From JAAYCI01 sp031548875 (GTDB lineage Bacteria > Bacillota > Clostridia > Oscillospirales > Ruminococcaceae), in the NCBI GenBank assembly GCA_031548875.1, contig JAVBQQ010000018.1, forward strand, positions 1-42,722: a DNA stretch of 42,722 nucleotides, written 5' to 3'. How positions within the stretch are numbered: position 1 is the first letter of the stretch; every line of letters starts with the position of its first letter. Both the position numbers and the translations under genes were made by a program. Below the pieces are notes generated by a model. That model was not told the origin of the DNA. It did not search any database and worked only from the letters and a program-made list of their open reading frames with translations. Below are positions 16,680-25,009 of this stretch, piece after piece.

Positions 16680-17534
16680 CTACAGAAGGAACACCTTCGC
16701 GCGGAACACGGCTGTCTCCGCCGTGCCATTCGACCAGAACAGGTAGGCGGCATAGATATAGTCACCCGCTTCCCCGGGCGCAGTGAACTCCACACCGTCG
16801 AGGGGCACCTCCCCGGCGCTTTCCTGCCCTTGCCCGAAGCACACAAGGCGCATCGACTCGGGCGGCAGATCGAAATCGAACAGAACCCTCGTGCCGGTGG
16901 TGTCTTCTTTTGGCACAGGCAGGGAGAGTTCCCCCAGCCCCTTCGCTGTTTGCAGCAGCAGCGCCGGGTCGGTCACCTCGCCCGCCAGCAGGACATATTC
17001 GCATCCCACCGAGCCCACACCCACTGTCCGGACGGCCAAAAGGCCCTGTTGGAGTTCTTCTGGCGTGCTGCGCACAAGCTCATCCATGGTTTCGGCCAGC
17101 AACGCATACACGGATTCCGTCTGTTCCCCATCCCGGTAGTTCAGGTAGATATCCTCCTGCCCGCCCGTGCGCTCGATGCAGATGGTGGGGCTCGCGCCCG
17201 CGTCCGCGAACAACAGATAGTCGCCCAGCGCCTCCGAGTGGAAATGCCCGCGCAGCGTGTCACCCAGGCCATACCCGTTGGTGCGCACGCCGTCCGGGGC
17301 AATCTGCCTGGGGGTTTTGTCCCACATACTCACACCTTCCACCTCGTCCAGCGGCAGGGTCAACCCATACATGGCGTCGATGCGGACGGCGCCATCCTCC
17401 ACGGCCACCACCGGCTCCCGGTTGCCGGCGATGAACAGCCAAAGGCAAAAAATGCCCGCCGCCACAGCGATGACGACACCCAGGATGGCCGCCACATTCC
17501 TCTCGCCCCGGCGGTCCCTCTCCTTCGCGTCCAT
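16680..17534 (-). CDS. Membrane-anchored protein of unknown function
   Basis: A 284-residue protein with a charged N-terminus, one transmembrane helix at about residues 14-36 (VAAILGVVIAVAAGIFCLWLFIAG) and an extracytoplasmic part. The first half of that part, with pattern VSMWDKTP, TNGYGLGDTLRGHF and YLNYRDGEQTESVYALL, is reminiscent of bacterial PH-like domains (inference, moderate at best). The second half is unrecognised. ATG 17534 is preceded by GGGAGGGTGGC; an earlier in-frame ATG at 17564 has no comparable site. It follows UPF0210 by 39 bases and ACT on the same strand, so it is probably the third gene of that operon. Confidence 0.7.
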   Translation of the reverse strand: MDAKERDRRGERNVAAILGVVIAVAAGIFCLWLFIAGNREPVVAVEDGAVRIDAMYGLTLPLDEVEGVSMWDKTPRQIAPDGVRTNGYGLGDTLRGHFHSEALGDYLLFADAGASPTICIERTGGQEDIYLNYRDGEQTESVYALLAETMDELVRSTPEELQQGLLAVRTVGVGSVGCEYVLLAGEVTDPALLLQTAKGLGELSLPVPKEDTTGTRVLFDFDLPPESMRLVCFGQGQESAGEVPLDGVEFTAPGEAGDYIYAAYLFWSNGTAETAVFRAKVFLL

Positions 17535-17573
17535 GCCACCCTCCCTTTCCCGCCGCGCCCGCAAGGCCCGCCT

Positions 17574-18935
17574 TCAGTTCTTCAGCGCCTGCATGGGCGC
17601 CGGGATGCGCCCGCCCCGGCCGATGAACGCCGCGGGCGACGCGAGGTTGATGGGCATCACCGGCCCGTAGCCGAACAGGCCGCCAAAGTCCAGCTTTTCT
17701 CCCACTCCTTTGCCGATGGCCGGTATCACGCGCACGGCGGTCGTCTTGCTGTTCACCATGCCGATGGCCGCCTCGTCCGCGATCATCGCGCTCAGTACCT
17801 CGGCGGGCGTGTCGCCCGGCACCACCACCATGTCGAGGCCCACACTGCACACGGCGGTCATCGCCTCCAGCTTTTCCAGCCCCAGCGTGCCCCGCTCGGC
17901 CGCGGCAATCATACCCGCGTCTTCGCTCACCGGGATGAACGCGCCCGAAAGCCCCCCTATGAGCCCCGATGCCATCACGCCGCCCTTCTTCACGGCGTCG
18001 TTCAGCAGGGCCAGCGCCGCCGTGGTGCCGTAGCCTCCCACGCTTTCCAGGCCCATCTCCTCCAGCACGGCGGCCACGCTGTCGCCCACGGCGGGCGTGG
18101 GCGCAAGCGAGAGGTCCACGATGCCAAACGGCACATCCAGCGCCTTTCCCGCCACCTCGCCCACCAGCTGCCCCATGCGGGTGATCTTGAAAGCCGTCTT
18201 CTTCACGATCTCTGCCACACCGGCCAGGTCCTTGCCGTCGGCATTCTTTTTCAGCGCCGCGCGCACCGCCCCCGGGCCGGACACGCCCACGTTGATGGCG
18301 CAGTCCCCCTCGCCCGGGCCGTGGAAGGCGCCGGCCATGAAGGGGTTGTCCTCGGGCGCGTTGCAGAACACGACGATCTTGGTGGCGCCGGCGCAGTTGT
18401 CATCCACCGTCAGCTCCGCCGCCCGGCGGATCACCGGCCCCATCAGGGCCACGGCGTCCATGTTGATGCCGCTTCTGGTGGAGCCCACGTTCACGCTGGA
18501 ACACACGTGCTTTGTGGCGGCCAGCGCCTCGGGGATGGACGCGATGAGCCGCCTGTCCCCCGGGGAAAAGCCTTTGTGCACAAGCGCAGAGTACCCCCCG
18601 ATGAAGTTGACCCCCACGGTCTCGGCCGCCCTGTCCAGCGCGCGGGCAAAGTCCAGCGGGTCGCCGTCCGGGCAGGGTCCCAGCAGCATGGCCATAGGCG
18701 TCACCGAGATGCGCTTGTTCACGATGGGTATGCCGTACTCGGCGGTGATCGACTCGCACACCGGCACAAGGCGCTGCGCCCGCCGCACGATCTTTTCGTA
18801 GATCTTGCGGCAGGCCGCCTTCGGGTCAGGGTCGGCGCAGTCCAGCAGGCTGATGCCCATGGTCACCGTGCGCACATCCAGGCTCTCGTCCTCGATCATG
18901 CGGATGGTCTCGATAATGTCGTTTGTATTTATCAT
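17574..18935 (-). CDS. UPF0210 / DUF711 family protein
   Basis: A 453-residue protein of the conserved UPF0210 (PFL2 or DUF711) family, which is related in fold to glycyl-radical enzymes but lacks known activity. Recognisable blocks are DVRTVTMGISLLDC near residues 20-33, RISVTPMA, NFIGGYSALVHKG and the C-terminal RGGRIPAPMQALKN. Length matches the family (about 450). It is almost always paired with an ACT-domain protein, as here, 25 bases downstream of that gene. The ATG at 18935 has an AAAGGA site about 13 bases upstream, which is rather far. Function is unknown. A link to amino-acid sensing is inference from the ACT partner. Confidence 0.9.
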   Translation of the reverse strand: MINTNDIIETIRMIEDESLDVRTVTMGISLLDCADPDPKAACRKIYEKIVRRAQRLVPVCESITAEYGIPIVNKRISVTPMAMLLGPCPDGDPLDFARALDRAAETVGVNFIGGYSALVHKGFSPGDRRLIASIPEALAATKHVCSSVNVGSTRSGINMDAVALMGPVIRRAAELTVDDNCAGATKIVVFCNAPEDNPFMAGAFHGPGEGDCAINVGVSGPGAVRAALKKNADGKDLAGVAEIVKKTAFKITRMGQLVGEVAGKALDVPFGIVDLSLAPTPAVGDSVAAVLEEMGLESVGGYGTTAALALLNDAVKKGGVMASGLIGGLSGAFIPVSEDAGMIAAAERGTLGLEKLEAMTAVCSVGLDMVVVPGDTPAEVLSAMIADEAAIGMVNSKTTAVRVIPAIGKGVGEKLDFGGLFGYGPVMPINLASPAAFIGRGGRIPAPMQALKN

Positions 18936-18960
18936 GGCAGGCAGATCGTCCTTTCAAAGC

Positions 18961-19230
18961 TCAGATACGGTGCATCGAATCGAAAATGTCCTGCCGGGTG
19001 ATGTTCACGTCCACACCCAGCTCTTTCCCGCCCTCTTTCAGGCGCTGTGAAAGCTCGCCGAAGGCAATGCCTTCTTCGGGTACGCGCACAAGCATGATCA
19101 TGGCGAACGTTCCCCGCAGGATGCTCTGGGTCACCTCTTCCACATTGGCGCCGGCCTCGGCGCAGATGGTGCTGATTTTGGCAAGGATGCCCACCTTGTC
19201 GCTGCCCACCACCGTGATAACGGCTTGCAT
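18961..19230 (-). CDS. ACT-domain protein (UPF0237)
   Basis: An 89-residue stand-alone ACT domain of the UPF0237 type, opening with MQAVITVVGSDKVGILAKIST and containing ANVEEVTQSIL. ACT domains bind amino acids or other small ligands to regulate enzymes. The conserved neighbour UPF0210 suggests that it regulates that protein. The ATG at 19230 follows GGGGGAGGAACG. It is the first gene of the minus-strand unit that runs through UPF0210 and the membrane protein. Confidence 0.93.
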   Translation of the reverse strand: MQAVITVVGSDKVGILAKISTICAEAGANVEEVTQSILRGTFAMIMLVRVPEEGIAFGELSQRLKEGGKELGVDVNITRQDIFDSMHRI

Positions 19231-19267
19231 AGTCGTTCCTCCCCCTGTGTGGTTTTCTCACTGTGAC

Positions 19268-19276
19268 ATTGTACCA
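19268..19276 (-). promoter_or_regulatory. Extended -10 promoter of the ACT/UPF0210 unit
   Basis: On the minus strand, TGG-TACAAT forms an extended -10 about 40 bases before the ACT gene. No good -35 is present. The preceding bases read GGTTTTGTGG; the same GTTTTGTGGTA string recurs at the moaB promoter. Confidence 0.55.
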
Positions 19277-19315
19277 CAAAACCGCGCGTACAGGTAGTCG
19301 GCGTCACAAAAAGGT

Positions 19316-19344
19316 TTGCGCTGGGGCGGCGGGTACTGTATAAT
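19316..19344 (+). promoter_or_regulatory. Promoter of the Lrp/aminotransferase/DUF362 unit
   Basis: A -35 TTGCGC (19316-19321), a 17-base spacer and a perfect -10 TATAAT (19339-19344). It is divergent from the ACT promoter about 40 bases away. Confidence 0.7.
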
Positions 19345-19415
19345 AATGGGAACCGTTTTTGGATGGGCGTTGCCCCCGATGCGGCAGATCACGTAAAAGA
19401 AAGGAACGAGGCGCA

Positions 19416-19895
19416 ATGGACAAACTGCTGAAGGTGATTGAAAACAACGCGCGGCTGACACTCGAAGAGATGGCGGCCATGGTGGACGAGGCACCCGACG
19501 CGGTGGCGGCGCGCCTGGACGAATACAAGCGCACTGGTGTCATCCGCGGCACCCGCACCTTGGTGGACTGGGACCGCCTGGGCGGCAACGGTGTGCAGGC
19601 GCTCATCGAGGTGCGTGTGTCGCCCAAGAAGGGCTATGGCTTCGAGGAGATTGCCGAGATGATCTCCCGCCTGGAAGAGGTGGACAGCGTGCTTTTGATG
19701 AGCGGGGGATATGATCTATGCGTCATGTTGAAGGGCGACACCTTCCAGCAGGTGGCGCTGTTTGTGGCAAAGCGTCTCTCTCCGCTGGACAGCGTGCTCT
19801 CCACCGCCACCCACTTTGTGCTGCGCACCTACAAAAAAGATGGCGCGTTGTACAGCTTTGAGCACTACGACGAGAGGGAGGGTGGCGTTCAGTGA
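19416..19895 (+). CDS. Lrp/AsnC-family transcriptional regulator
   Basis: A 159-residue protein with an N-terminal helix-turn-helix (about residues 1-50: LLKVIENNARLTLEEMAAMV) and a C-terminal RAM/ACT-like effector-binding domain (VLLMSGGYDLCVMLKGD). Such proteins bind amino acids and control their metabolism. The start at ATG 19416 is supported by AAAGGAAC about 11 bases upstream. Its stop overlaps the GTG start of the aminotransferase gene (GTGA), so the two are coupled, and the regulator probably senses that enzyme's substrate. It is divergent from the ACT/UPF0210 unit. Confidence 0.93.
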   Translation: MDKLLKVIENNARLTLEEMAAMVDEAPDAVAARLDEYKRTGVIRGTRTLVDWDRLGGNGVQALIEVRVSPKKGYGFEEIAEMISRLEEVDSVLLMSGGYDLCVMLKGDTFQQVALFVAKRLSPLDSVLSTATHFVLRTYKKDGALYSFEHYDEREGGVQ

Positions 19896-21106
19896 ACGAC
19901 CGACAACCGAATACGCCCGCCGTCCCCGGGATGGACTACGACAAGCTCATCTCGCAGGGCGCGGCCCAGATGCGTCCCTCCGGCATCCGCAAATTCTTCG
20001 ACATCGCCGCCGAGATGAAGGACTGCATCACCCTTGGCGTGGGCGAGCCGGACTTCAAGACCCCCTGGTGCATCCGGGAGGCGGGCATCAAGAGCCTCGA
20101 AGCCGGCCATACCTTCTACACCTCCAACACCGGCATGGCAGAGCTGCGCGTGCAGATATCCGCCTACATGCAGCGCCGCTTCGGCCTTGGGTACGACGCC
20201 GCCGAACAGGTGCTCGTCACCGTGGGCGGCAGCGAGGCTATCGACGCCGCCATACGCGCCGTCGTAAACCCCGGCGATGAGGTCATCATCCCAGAACCGA
20301 GCTTTGTCTGCTACCATCCCATCACAACGCTCACCGGCGGCGTGCCGGTGCCGGTGCCGCTGCAGAGCGAGAACAACTTCCGCCTGACGGCCGACGAACT
20401 GCGCAGGGCCATCACACCGCGCACAAAGCTGCTCATCCTGCCCTTCCCCTGCAACCCCACCGGCGCCGTCATGCGGCGGGAACACCTCGAGGAGATTGCC
20501 GGGGTGCTGCGCGGCACGGACATTCTCGTGCTCAGCGACGAGATATACGCCGAGCTCACTTACGGGGGGGCGCCGCATGTCAGCATCGCGTCCCTGCCCA
20601 GCATGGCCGAGCGGACGATCGTGGCCAGCGGCTTTTCCAAGGCCTACGCCATGACCGGCTGGCGCCTTGGCTACGCCTGCGGCCCCGCACCGCTCATCTC
20701 GGTCATGAACCGCATCCACCAGTCTGCCATTATGTGCGCGCCCACCACCGCCCAGTACGCGGCCATCGCCGCCATGCGGGACTGCGACGACGAGGTGGCC
20801 AAGATGCGTGACGAGTACGACATGCGCCGCCGCTTTTTGATGAAGCGCTTTGCAGAGCTGGACCTGCCCTGCTTCGAGCCGGAGGGCGCGTTTTATGCCT
20901 TCCCGGACATCCGCCCCTCCGGCCTTTGCAGCGAAGCCTTCTGCGAGGCGCTGCTGCGGGAGGAGAAGGTGGCCATGGTGCCGGGCAACGCGTTCGGCGA
21001 ATCGGGCGAGGGGTTCGTGCGCATCAGTTACGCCTACTCGCTGGACCATCTGGACGAGGCCCTCACCCGCACCGGGCGGTTTTTGAACCGGACGCGTGGA
21101 AGATGA
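19892..21106 (+). CDS. PLP-dependent class I/II aminotransferase
   Basis: A 404-residue fold-type I aminotransferase. The cofactor lysine is Lys250 in SGFSKAYAMTGWRLGY. Asn188 in PCNPTGAV and the DEIY motif at 216-219 bind the cofactor, and YTSNTG near 76-81 is the usual substrate loop. It transfers amino groups between an amino acid and a 2-oxo acid; aspartate- or aromatic-type specificity cannot be told apart here. The start is GTG at 19892, overlapping the Lrp stop, with GGGAGGGTGG in the end of the Lrp gene. ATG at 19931 would cut off 13 residues. Second gene of the Lrp unit. Confidence 0.92.
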   Translation: MNDRQPNTPAVPGMDYDKLISQGAAQMRPSGIRKFFDIAAEMKDCITLGVGEPDFKTPWCIREAGIKSLEAGHTFYTSNTGMAELRVQISAYMQRRFGLGYDAAEQVLVTVGGSEAIDAAIRAVVNPGDEVIIPEPSFVCYHPITTLTGGVPVPVPLQSENNFRLTADELRRAITPRTKLLILPFPCNPTGAVMRREHLEEIAGVLRGTDILVLSDEIYAELTYGGAPHVSIASLPSMAERTIVASGFSKAYAMTGWRLGYACGPAPLISVMNRIHQSAIMCAPTTAQYAAIAAMRDCDDEVAKMRDEYDMRRRFLMKRFAELDLPCFEPEGAFYAFPDIRPSGLCSEAFCEALLREEKVAMVPGNAFGESGEGFVRISYAYSLDHLDEALTRTGRFLNRTRGR

Positions 21107-21139
21107 GGTGCAAAAATCAGGCAAAGGCGTGATTGGTTG

Positions 21140-22300
21140 ATGGATGAAACAATACCCAAACAGGTCTTTATACAGCGGGCGGCCCCTGGCGACGTGGCCG
21201 CCACAGGCGTCGCCGTGGAGGCGCTGTTCACACAGCTGCCGGCCGCGGGTCGCCTCTCGGCGGCCAGCCGGGTGCTCATAAAGCCCAACCTGCTCTCGCG
21301 CAACAGCCCGGCCAAGGCCGTCACCACCCACCCGGACGTGCTGCGCGCAGTGATCCTGGCACTACAAAGGCGAGGCGTCACGGACATCATCGTGGCCGAT
21401 TCGCCCGGCGGGCCGTATACGCCGCTTGCCATGCGCGCGGTGTACGACGGCTGCGGTCTCACCGCCGTGTGTGAGGAAACAGGCGCCAAGCTATACACCG
21501 ACTGCAAGAGCCGCGTGGTGGAGGCAAATGGCCTGCTGGTGCCCAGCTTCGAGCTCATCGAGCCGGCCATCGACTGCGACTTCATTGTGAACCTGCCCAA
21601 GTTCAAGACCCATGTGCTCATGGGCATGTCCGGCGCTGTGAAAAACCTGTTCGGCTGCATCCCCGGCATGCAGAAGGCGGAGCTGCACATGCGCTTCCCA
21701 AGCCGCGCCCACTTCGGACGCATGCTGGTGGATCTGTGCGAGTGCGTAAAGCCAGCCATCCACCTGGTGGACGGCCTCACCGGTATGGAAGGCGACGGCC
21801 CCGCGGGCGGCAACGCGCGCGAGATCGGCCTTTTGTTGGCCGCCGAAGACCCTTACACGCTGGACATGGCCATCTGCCGCTACATGTGCATGGAGCCCTC
21901 CCGTGTGCCAGCCATGATGGACGCCATCGAACGGGGGCTGTGCGCGCCGGTTTTCGACGAGGCGCTGCTGGTGGGCGAAGAAGGGACAAAACGCCCCTTC
22001 CCGGATTTCGTGCACCCCCGCAGCTACGACGGCCGCGCCGATTTTTTACAGAGTATGCCAAAGGCGCTGCGCTGGATGCTGCCCGCCCTCTCGAACTACG
22101 CGGCGCCGCGCCCGGTCATTAAGAAATCAGCCTGCATCGGCTGCGGCCGCTGTATGGAAATTTGCCCCCAGAAGGTCATCGCCATCGAGGACAAAAAGGC
22201 GCGCATTGCGTATAAAAACTGCATCCGCTGCTTCTGCTGCCACGAGATGTGCCCCGTGAAGGCCATCGGTGTGCGGCGGCTGGGCGTGTTTCGGTTATAG
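21140..22300 (+). CDS. DUF362 protein with two 4Fe-4S clusters
   Basis: A 386-residue protein. The first 300 residues match DUF362 (SRVLIKPNLLSRNSP, VADSPGGPYTP, IVNLPKFKTHVLMGMSGAVKNLFG). The C-terminus is a two-cluster ferredoxin domain with CIGCGRCMEICP and CIRCFCCHEMCP, each fitting C-x2-C-x2-C-x3-CP. It therefore probably transfers electrons, but its reaction is unknown. The start lies in a run TTG ATG GATG; I chose ATG 21140, with only a weak ribosome site (AAAGGCGTG). The gene lies 33 bases after the aminotransferase, likely the same operon, but a functional tie is inference. Confidence 0.9.
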   Translation: MDETIPKQVFIQRAAPGDVAATGVAVEALFTQLPAAGRLSAASRVLIKPNLLSRNSPAKAVTTHPDVLRAVILALQRRGVTDIIVADSPGGPYTPLAMRAVYDGCGLTAVCEETGAKLYTDCKSRVVEANGLLVPSFELIEPAIDCDFIVNLPKFKTHVLMGMSGAVKNLFGCIPGMQKAELHMRFPSRAHFGRMLVDLCECVKPAIHLVDGLTGMEGDGPAGGNAREIGLLLAAEDPYTLDMAICRYMCMEPSRVPAMMDAIERGLCAPVFDEALLVGEEGTKRPFPDFVHPRSYDGRADFLQSMPKALRWMLPALSNYAAPRPVIKKSACIGCGRCMEICPQKVIAIEDKKARIAYKNCIRCFCCHEMCPVKAIGVRRLGVFRL

Positions 22301-22316
22301 GCGCTGCCGGAACACA

Positions 22317-22343
22317 AAAACGCCCCCTGCACGGGGGCGTTTT
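22317..22343. terminator. Bidirectional terminator
   Basis: A perfect 11-bp stem AAAACGCCCCC / GGGGGCGTTTT with loop TGCAC and T runs on either strand, between the convergent DUF362 and VOC genes. Confidence 0.93.
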
Positions 22344-22359
22344 GACTCTTTTCGCGGCA

Positions 22360-22785
22360 CTAGAGCCCTTCCTGCGCCACAAAGTTCCACATGACGCCGA
22401 ACCTGTCGAACACCACGCCTGCGCAGGGGCTGTAGAAGGTTTTTTCCAACGCCATGCCTACATGGCCGCCCGCCTCGGCCAGCACGTCAAACGCGTGGCG
22501 CACCTCGTCCTCGCCCGTCTCGATTGCCAGCGAGATGCGTTCGCTCTCGGGGTCGTTCAGCGGTTGTCCGGGCCCGCAATCGGACATCCGGATGAAATCG
22601 ACGCCGAACGCAAGCGTGGCCTGCACCACCCTGTCCATGTACTCGGCCGGGATGGGAAACGCGGGGTTTGCCGGCAGCTCTGAAAAACGCAGCACGTGCA
22701 GCGTGTCCGTGCGGAACGCCTTCTTGTACAGTTCAATCGCTTCGTTACAGTTCCCGTTGAATGTGAGATAGGGCCGGATCTTCAT
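22360..22785 (-). CDS. VOC-superfamily protein, PhnB-like
   Basis: A 141-residue vicinal-oxygen-chelate fold protein. It begins MKIRPYLTFNGNCNEAIELYKKAF, the standard opening of the PhnB/'3-demethylubiquinone-9 methyltransferase-like' group, and ends with FDRFGVMWNFV, also typical. Relatives are glyoxalase-like or bleomycin-resistance-like, but most PhnB-like members have no proven activity. ATG 22785 has GCAGGAGGCAG nine bases upstream. It is monocistronic and convergent with the DUF362 gene. Confidence 0.88.
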   Translation of the reverse strand: MKIRPYLTFNGNCNEAIELYKKAFRTDTLHVLRFSELPANPAFPIPAEYMDRVVQATLAFGVDFIRMSDCGPGQPLNDPESERISLAIETGEDEVRHAFDVLAEAGGHVGMALEKTFYSPCAGVVFDRFGVMWNFVAQEGL

Positions 22786-22921
22786 AACACATCTGCCTCC
22801 TGCTTGTTGTTTACATGGGGCGCAGCGCACCCTGGGCCCGCGCATACGCGTCCCGCATGCATAGTTATACCATTATACCGCACAGATTGCACGAAAAACC
22901 ACAAAAGGGGGGTTTTTGCCC

Positions 22922-23398
22922 ATGCACATCCGCCGCGCCACCACAACGGACATCGATCTGCTCGTCCGCCTGCGGCTGGCCTTCCTGGGCGATCTGCGCC
23001 CCCTCTCGCCCGAGACGCAAGCCGCCCTCACCAAAGAGCTGCGCGCCTATTTTGAGAAGCAGCTGCCCGGGGAAGATTTCCGCGTCCTGCTGGGCTTTGT
23101 GGGCGACGAGCCCGCCGCCACGGCTTTCCTTGTGTACAGCAACTACCCGCCGAACGACCTCGTGCCCGGTGCGCGCCGCGCCATGGCTGGCGGCATCTAC
23201 ACGCTGCCTGCCCACCGGCGCCGCGGCTATGCCTCCCGGATCGTAGCCGAACTCGCGCGCATCGCGCGGGAGGAGGGCGCGGCCATCCTGGACCTGCTGG
23301 CCACCGAAGCGGGCGCCAAGGTGTACGCCGGCTTGGGCTTCCAAACCGTGGACGATGCCTACATGCGCCTGCACCTGCAAGGGGGTGCAGGCGGATGA
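22922..23398 (+). CDS. GNAT-family acetyltransferase
   Basis: A 158-residue Gcn5-related N-acetyltransferase. The acetyl-CoA-binding block is YTLPAHRRRGYASRIVAEL (Q/R-x-x-G-x-G/A type), followed by LLATEAGAKVYAGLGFQ near the C-terminus. The substrate is unknown. ATG at 22922 was chosen; an in-frame TTG at 22916 lies closer to the AAAAGGGGGG site and is a possible alternative. Its last bases overlap the ispE ATG (ATGA), so it is translationally coupled to ispE. Confidence 0.88.
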   Translation: MHIRRATTTDIDLLVRLRLAFLGDLRPLSPETQAALTKELRAYFEKQLPGEDFRVLLGFVGDEPAATAFLVYSNYPPNDLVPGARRAMAGGIYTLPAHRRRGYASRIVAELARIAREEGAAILDLLATEAGAKVYAGLGFQTVDDAYMRLHLQGGAGG

Positions 23399-24276
23399 AG
23401 CAGCTCACCAAGGTCACCGTGCGCGCCCCGGCCAAGCTGAACCTGCTGCTAGATGTGCTGGGCTGCACGCCTGACGGCTACCACACGCTCGACATGATCA
23501 TGCAGGCCGTGGACGTGTGGGAGACCGTGGAGGTGTCCCGCAGCGGCGGCTACTCGCTGCGCCTGCCCGGCAGCCGCGTGCCGCCGAACGATAAAAATAC
23601 CGCCACCCGCGCGGCCGAGGCCTTCTTCCAGGAAACCGGCCTGCTTGCCGGGGCAGACATCACGCTGCACAAGCAGGTGCCCACCCGCGCCGGCATGGCC
23701 GGCGGCAGCGCCGATGCCGCCGGTGTACTGGTGGCGCTGAACGAACTGTACGGCGCGCGCCTTTCGCTTGAAGAGTTGTGCGCCATCGGCCTGGCCGCCG
23801 GCGCCGACGTGCCCTTTGCGCTGATGGGCGGCACCGCCAGGGTGGGCGGCATCGGCGAGGAACTGCGCCCCCTGCCGGCGCTGCCGCCCTGCTGGTTCGC
23901 CATCGCCATGCCGGCGGCCGGCGTGTCCACCCCGGCGGCCTTTGCCCGCTACGACGAGGTGGGCACCAGCTGCCATCCAAACCTTGCCGCCGCCGAGGCC
24001 GCCATCCGCGCGGGCGACCTTGCCGCCCTGGCAGGCTGCATGGGCAACGCGCTGGAGCAGGCCGCCGGCGCCCCGCAGACGCCCGCCCTGCGCGCCCTGC
24101 TGGACCAGCACGGCGCCCTGGCCTCCGCCATGACGGGCAGCGGCGCCGCCGTTTTCGGCCTGTTCATGCAGGAGGCTACCGCGCGCGAAGCGGCCCGGGC
24201 GCTCAGCGGACAGGCCAGGCAGGTGTTTGTCGCCCAGCCGGTGCCCGGTGGCCCGCAGGTCGTCCAGCGCTGGTGA
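23395..24276 (+). CDS. ispE: 4-diphosphocytidyl-2-C-methyl-D-erythritol kinase
   Basis: A 293-residue GHMP kinase of the MEP isoprenoid pathway. It phosphorylates CDP-methylerythritol with ATP. Residues 10-20 (RAPAKLNLLLD) hold the active-site Lys14. The glycine-rich ATP loop is PTRAGMAGGSADAA at 96-109, where most relatives have GLGGGSSDAA. Asp138 in GADVPF is the expected catalytic acid, and MTGSGAAVFGLF is the third GHMP motif. Coupled to the GNAT gene by an ATGA overlap. Its presence means the organism uses the non-mevalonate route. Confidence 0.94.
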   Translation: MKQLTKVTVRAPAKLNLLLDVLGCTPDGYHTLDMIMQAVDVWETVEVSRSGGYSLRLPGSRVPPNDKNTATRAAEAFFQETGLLAGADITLHKQVPTRAGMAGGSADAAGVLVALNELYGARLSLEELCAIGLAAGADVPFALMGGTARVGGIGEELRPLPALPPCWFAIAMPAAGVSTPAAFARYDEVGTSCHPNLAAAEAAIRAGDLAALAGCMGNALEQAAGAPQTPALRALLDQHGALASAMTGSGAAVFGLFMQEATAREAARALSGQARQVFVAQPVPGGPQVVQRW

Positions 24277-24370
24277 CGCCCTTGTGCGAAATACGCGCGT
24301 TAAGTGGGCGACCAACAGCGCATCGGCCCGTCCACCCGCCAGCCTCCCCCTTTCTTCGCCCCCTGTTTTG

Positions 24371-24379
24371 TGGTATGAT
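24371..24379 (+). promoter_or_regulatory. Extended -10 promoter of moaB-moeA
   Basis: TGG-TATGAT (TATGAT at 24374-24379) preceded by GTTTTG, giving the string GTTTTGTGGTA also seen at the ACT-gene promoter. The -35 region (TTTCTT at 24351-24356) is weak. It lies about 40 bases before the moaB start. Confidence 0.6.
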
Positions 24380-24417
24380 ACTCTCATCCGAATTCCGAAA
24401 GCAAAGGAGACGCACCC

Positions 24418-24945
24418 TTGCATAACGAGAATACTGTTTCCACGCCCACCCCCGCCCCATTTGCCGCCGCGGTGGTGACCCTGAGCGACAAGGGCGCCGC
24501 CGGCCAGCGGGTGGACGAAAGCGGGGCACTTGTGGCTCAGATGCTGGAGGAAGCGGGCTATCTCATACGTGAAAGCCTGCTGCTACCCGACGACCAGCCC
24601 ACCATCGAAGTGGCGCTTGCACGCCTGTGCGACGAAGCAGACGTGCAGCTCATCCTCACCACCGGAGGCACCGGCTTCTCCCCGCGCGACGTGACCCCGG
24701 AAGCCACACTGGCCGTGGCCGACCGTCTGGCTCCCGGCATCGCCGAGGCCATGCGCACCCACTCGATGGCCATCACGCCGCGGGCCATGCTCAGCCGGGC
24801 TGCCGCCGCACTGCGCGGCCAGACGCTCATCGTCAACCTTCCCGGCAGCCCCAAGGCCGTGCGCGAGAGTCTTGCCTTCCTGCTGCCCCAGCTGGTCCAC
24901 GGGTTGGAGATCCTCACCGGCCGCACCGGCGAGTGCGCCCGCTGA
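24418..24945 (+). CDS. moaB: MoaB/MogA-type molybdopterin adenylyltransferase
   Basis: A 175-residue protein that adenylylates molybdopterin before metal insertion in molybdenum-cofactor synthesis. The domain signature LILTTGGTGFSPRDVTPEA is near residues 79-97, and NLPGSPKAVRESL near 140-152 is also typical. It starts at TTG 24418 with AAAGGAGA eight bases upstream; no in-frame ATG is near. It is followed 64 bases later by moeA. MoaB and MogA cannot be separated on sequence reading alone. Other cofactor genes (moaA, moaC, moaD, moaE) are not in the window. Confidence 0.9.
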   Translation: MHNENTVSTPTPAPFAAAVVTLSDKGAAGQRVDESGALVAQMLEEAGYLIRESLLLPDDQPTIEVALARLCDEADVQLILTTGGTGFSPRDVTPEATLAVADRLAPGIAEAMRTHSMAITPRAMLSRAAAALRGQTLIVNLPGSPKAVRESLAFLLPQLVHGLEILTGRTGECAR

Positions 24946-25009
24946 CGGCAAAACCGCAACCACCGGCGGCGTGTGCTGCCGCATCCACAAAATAGTACCG
25001 GAGGCACCC

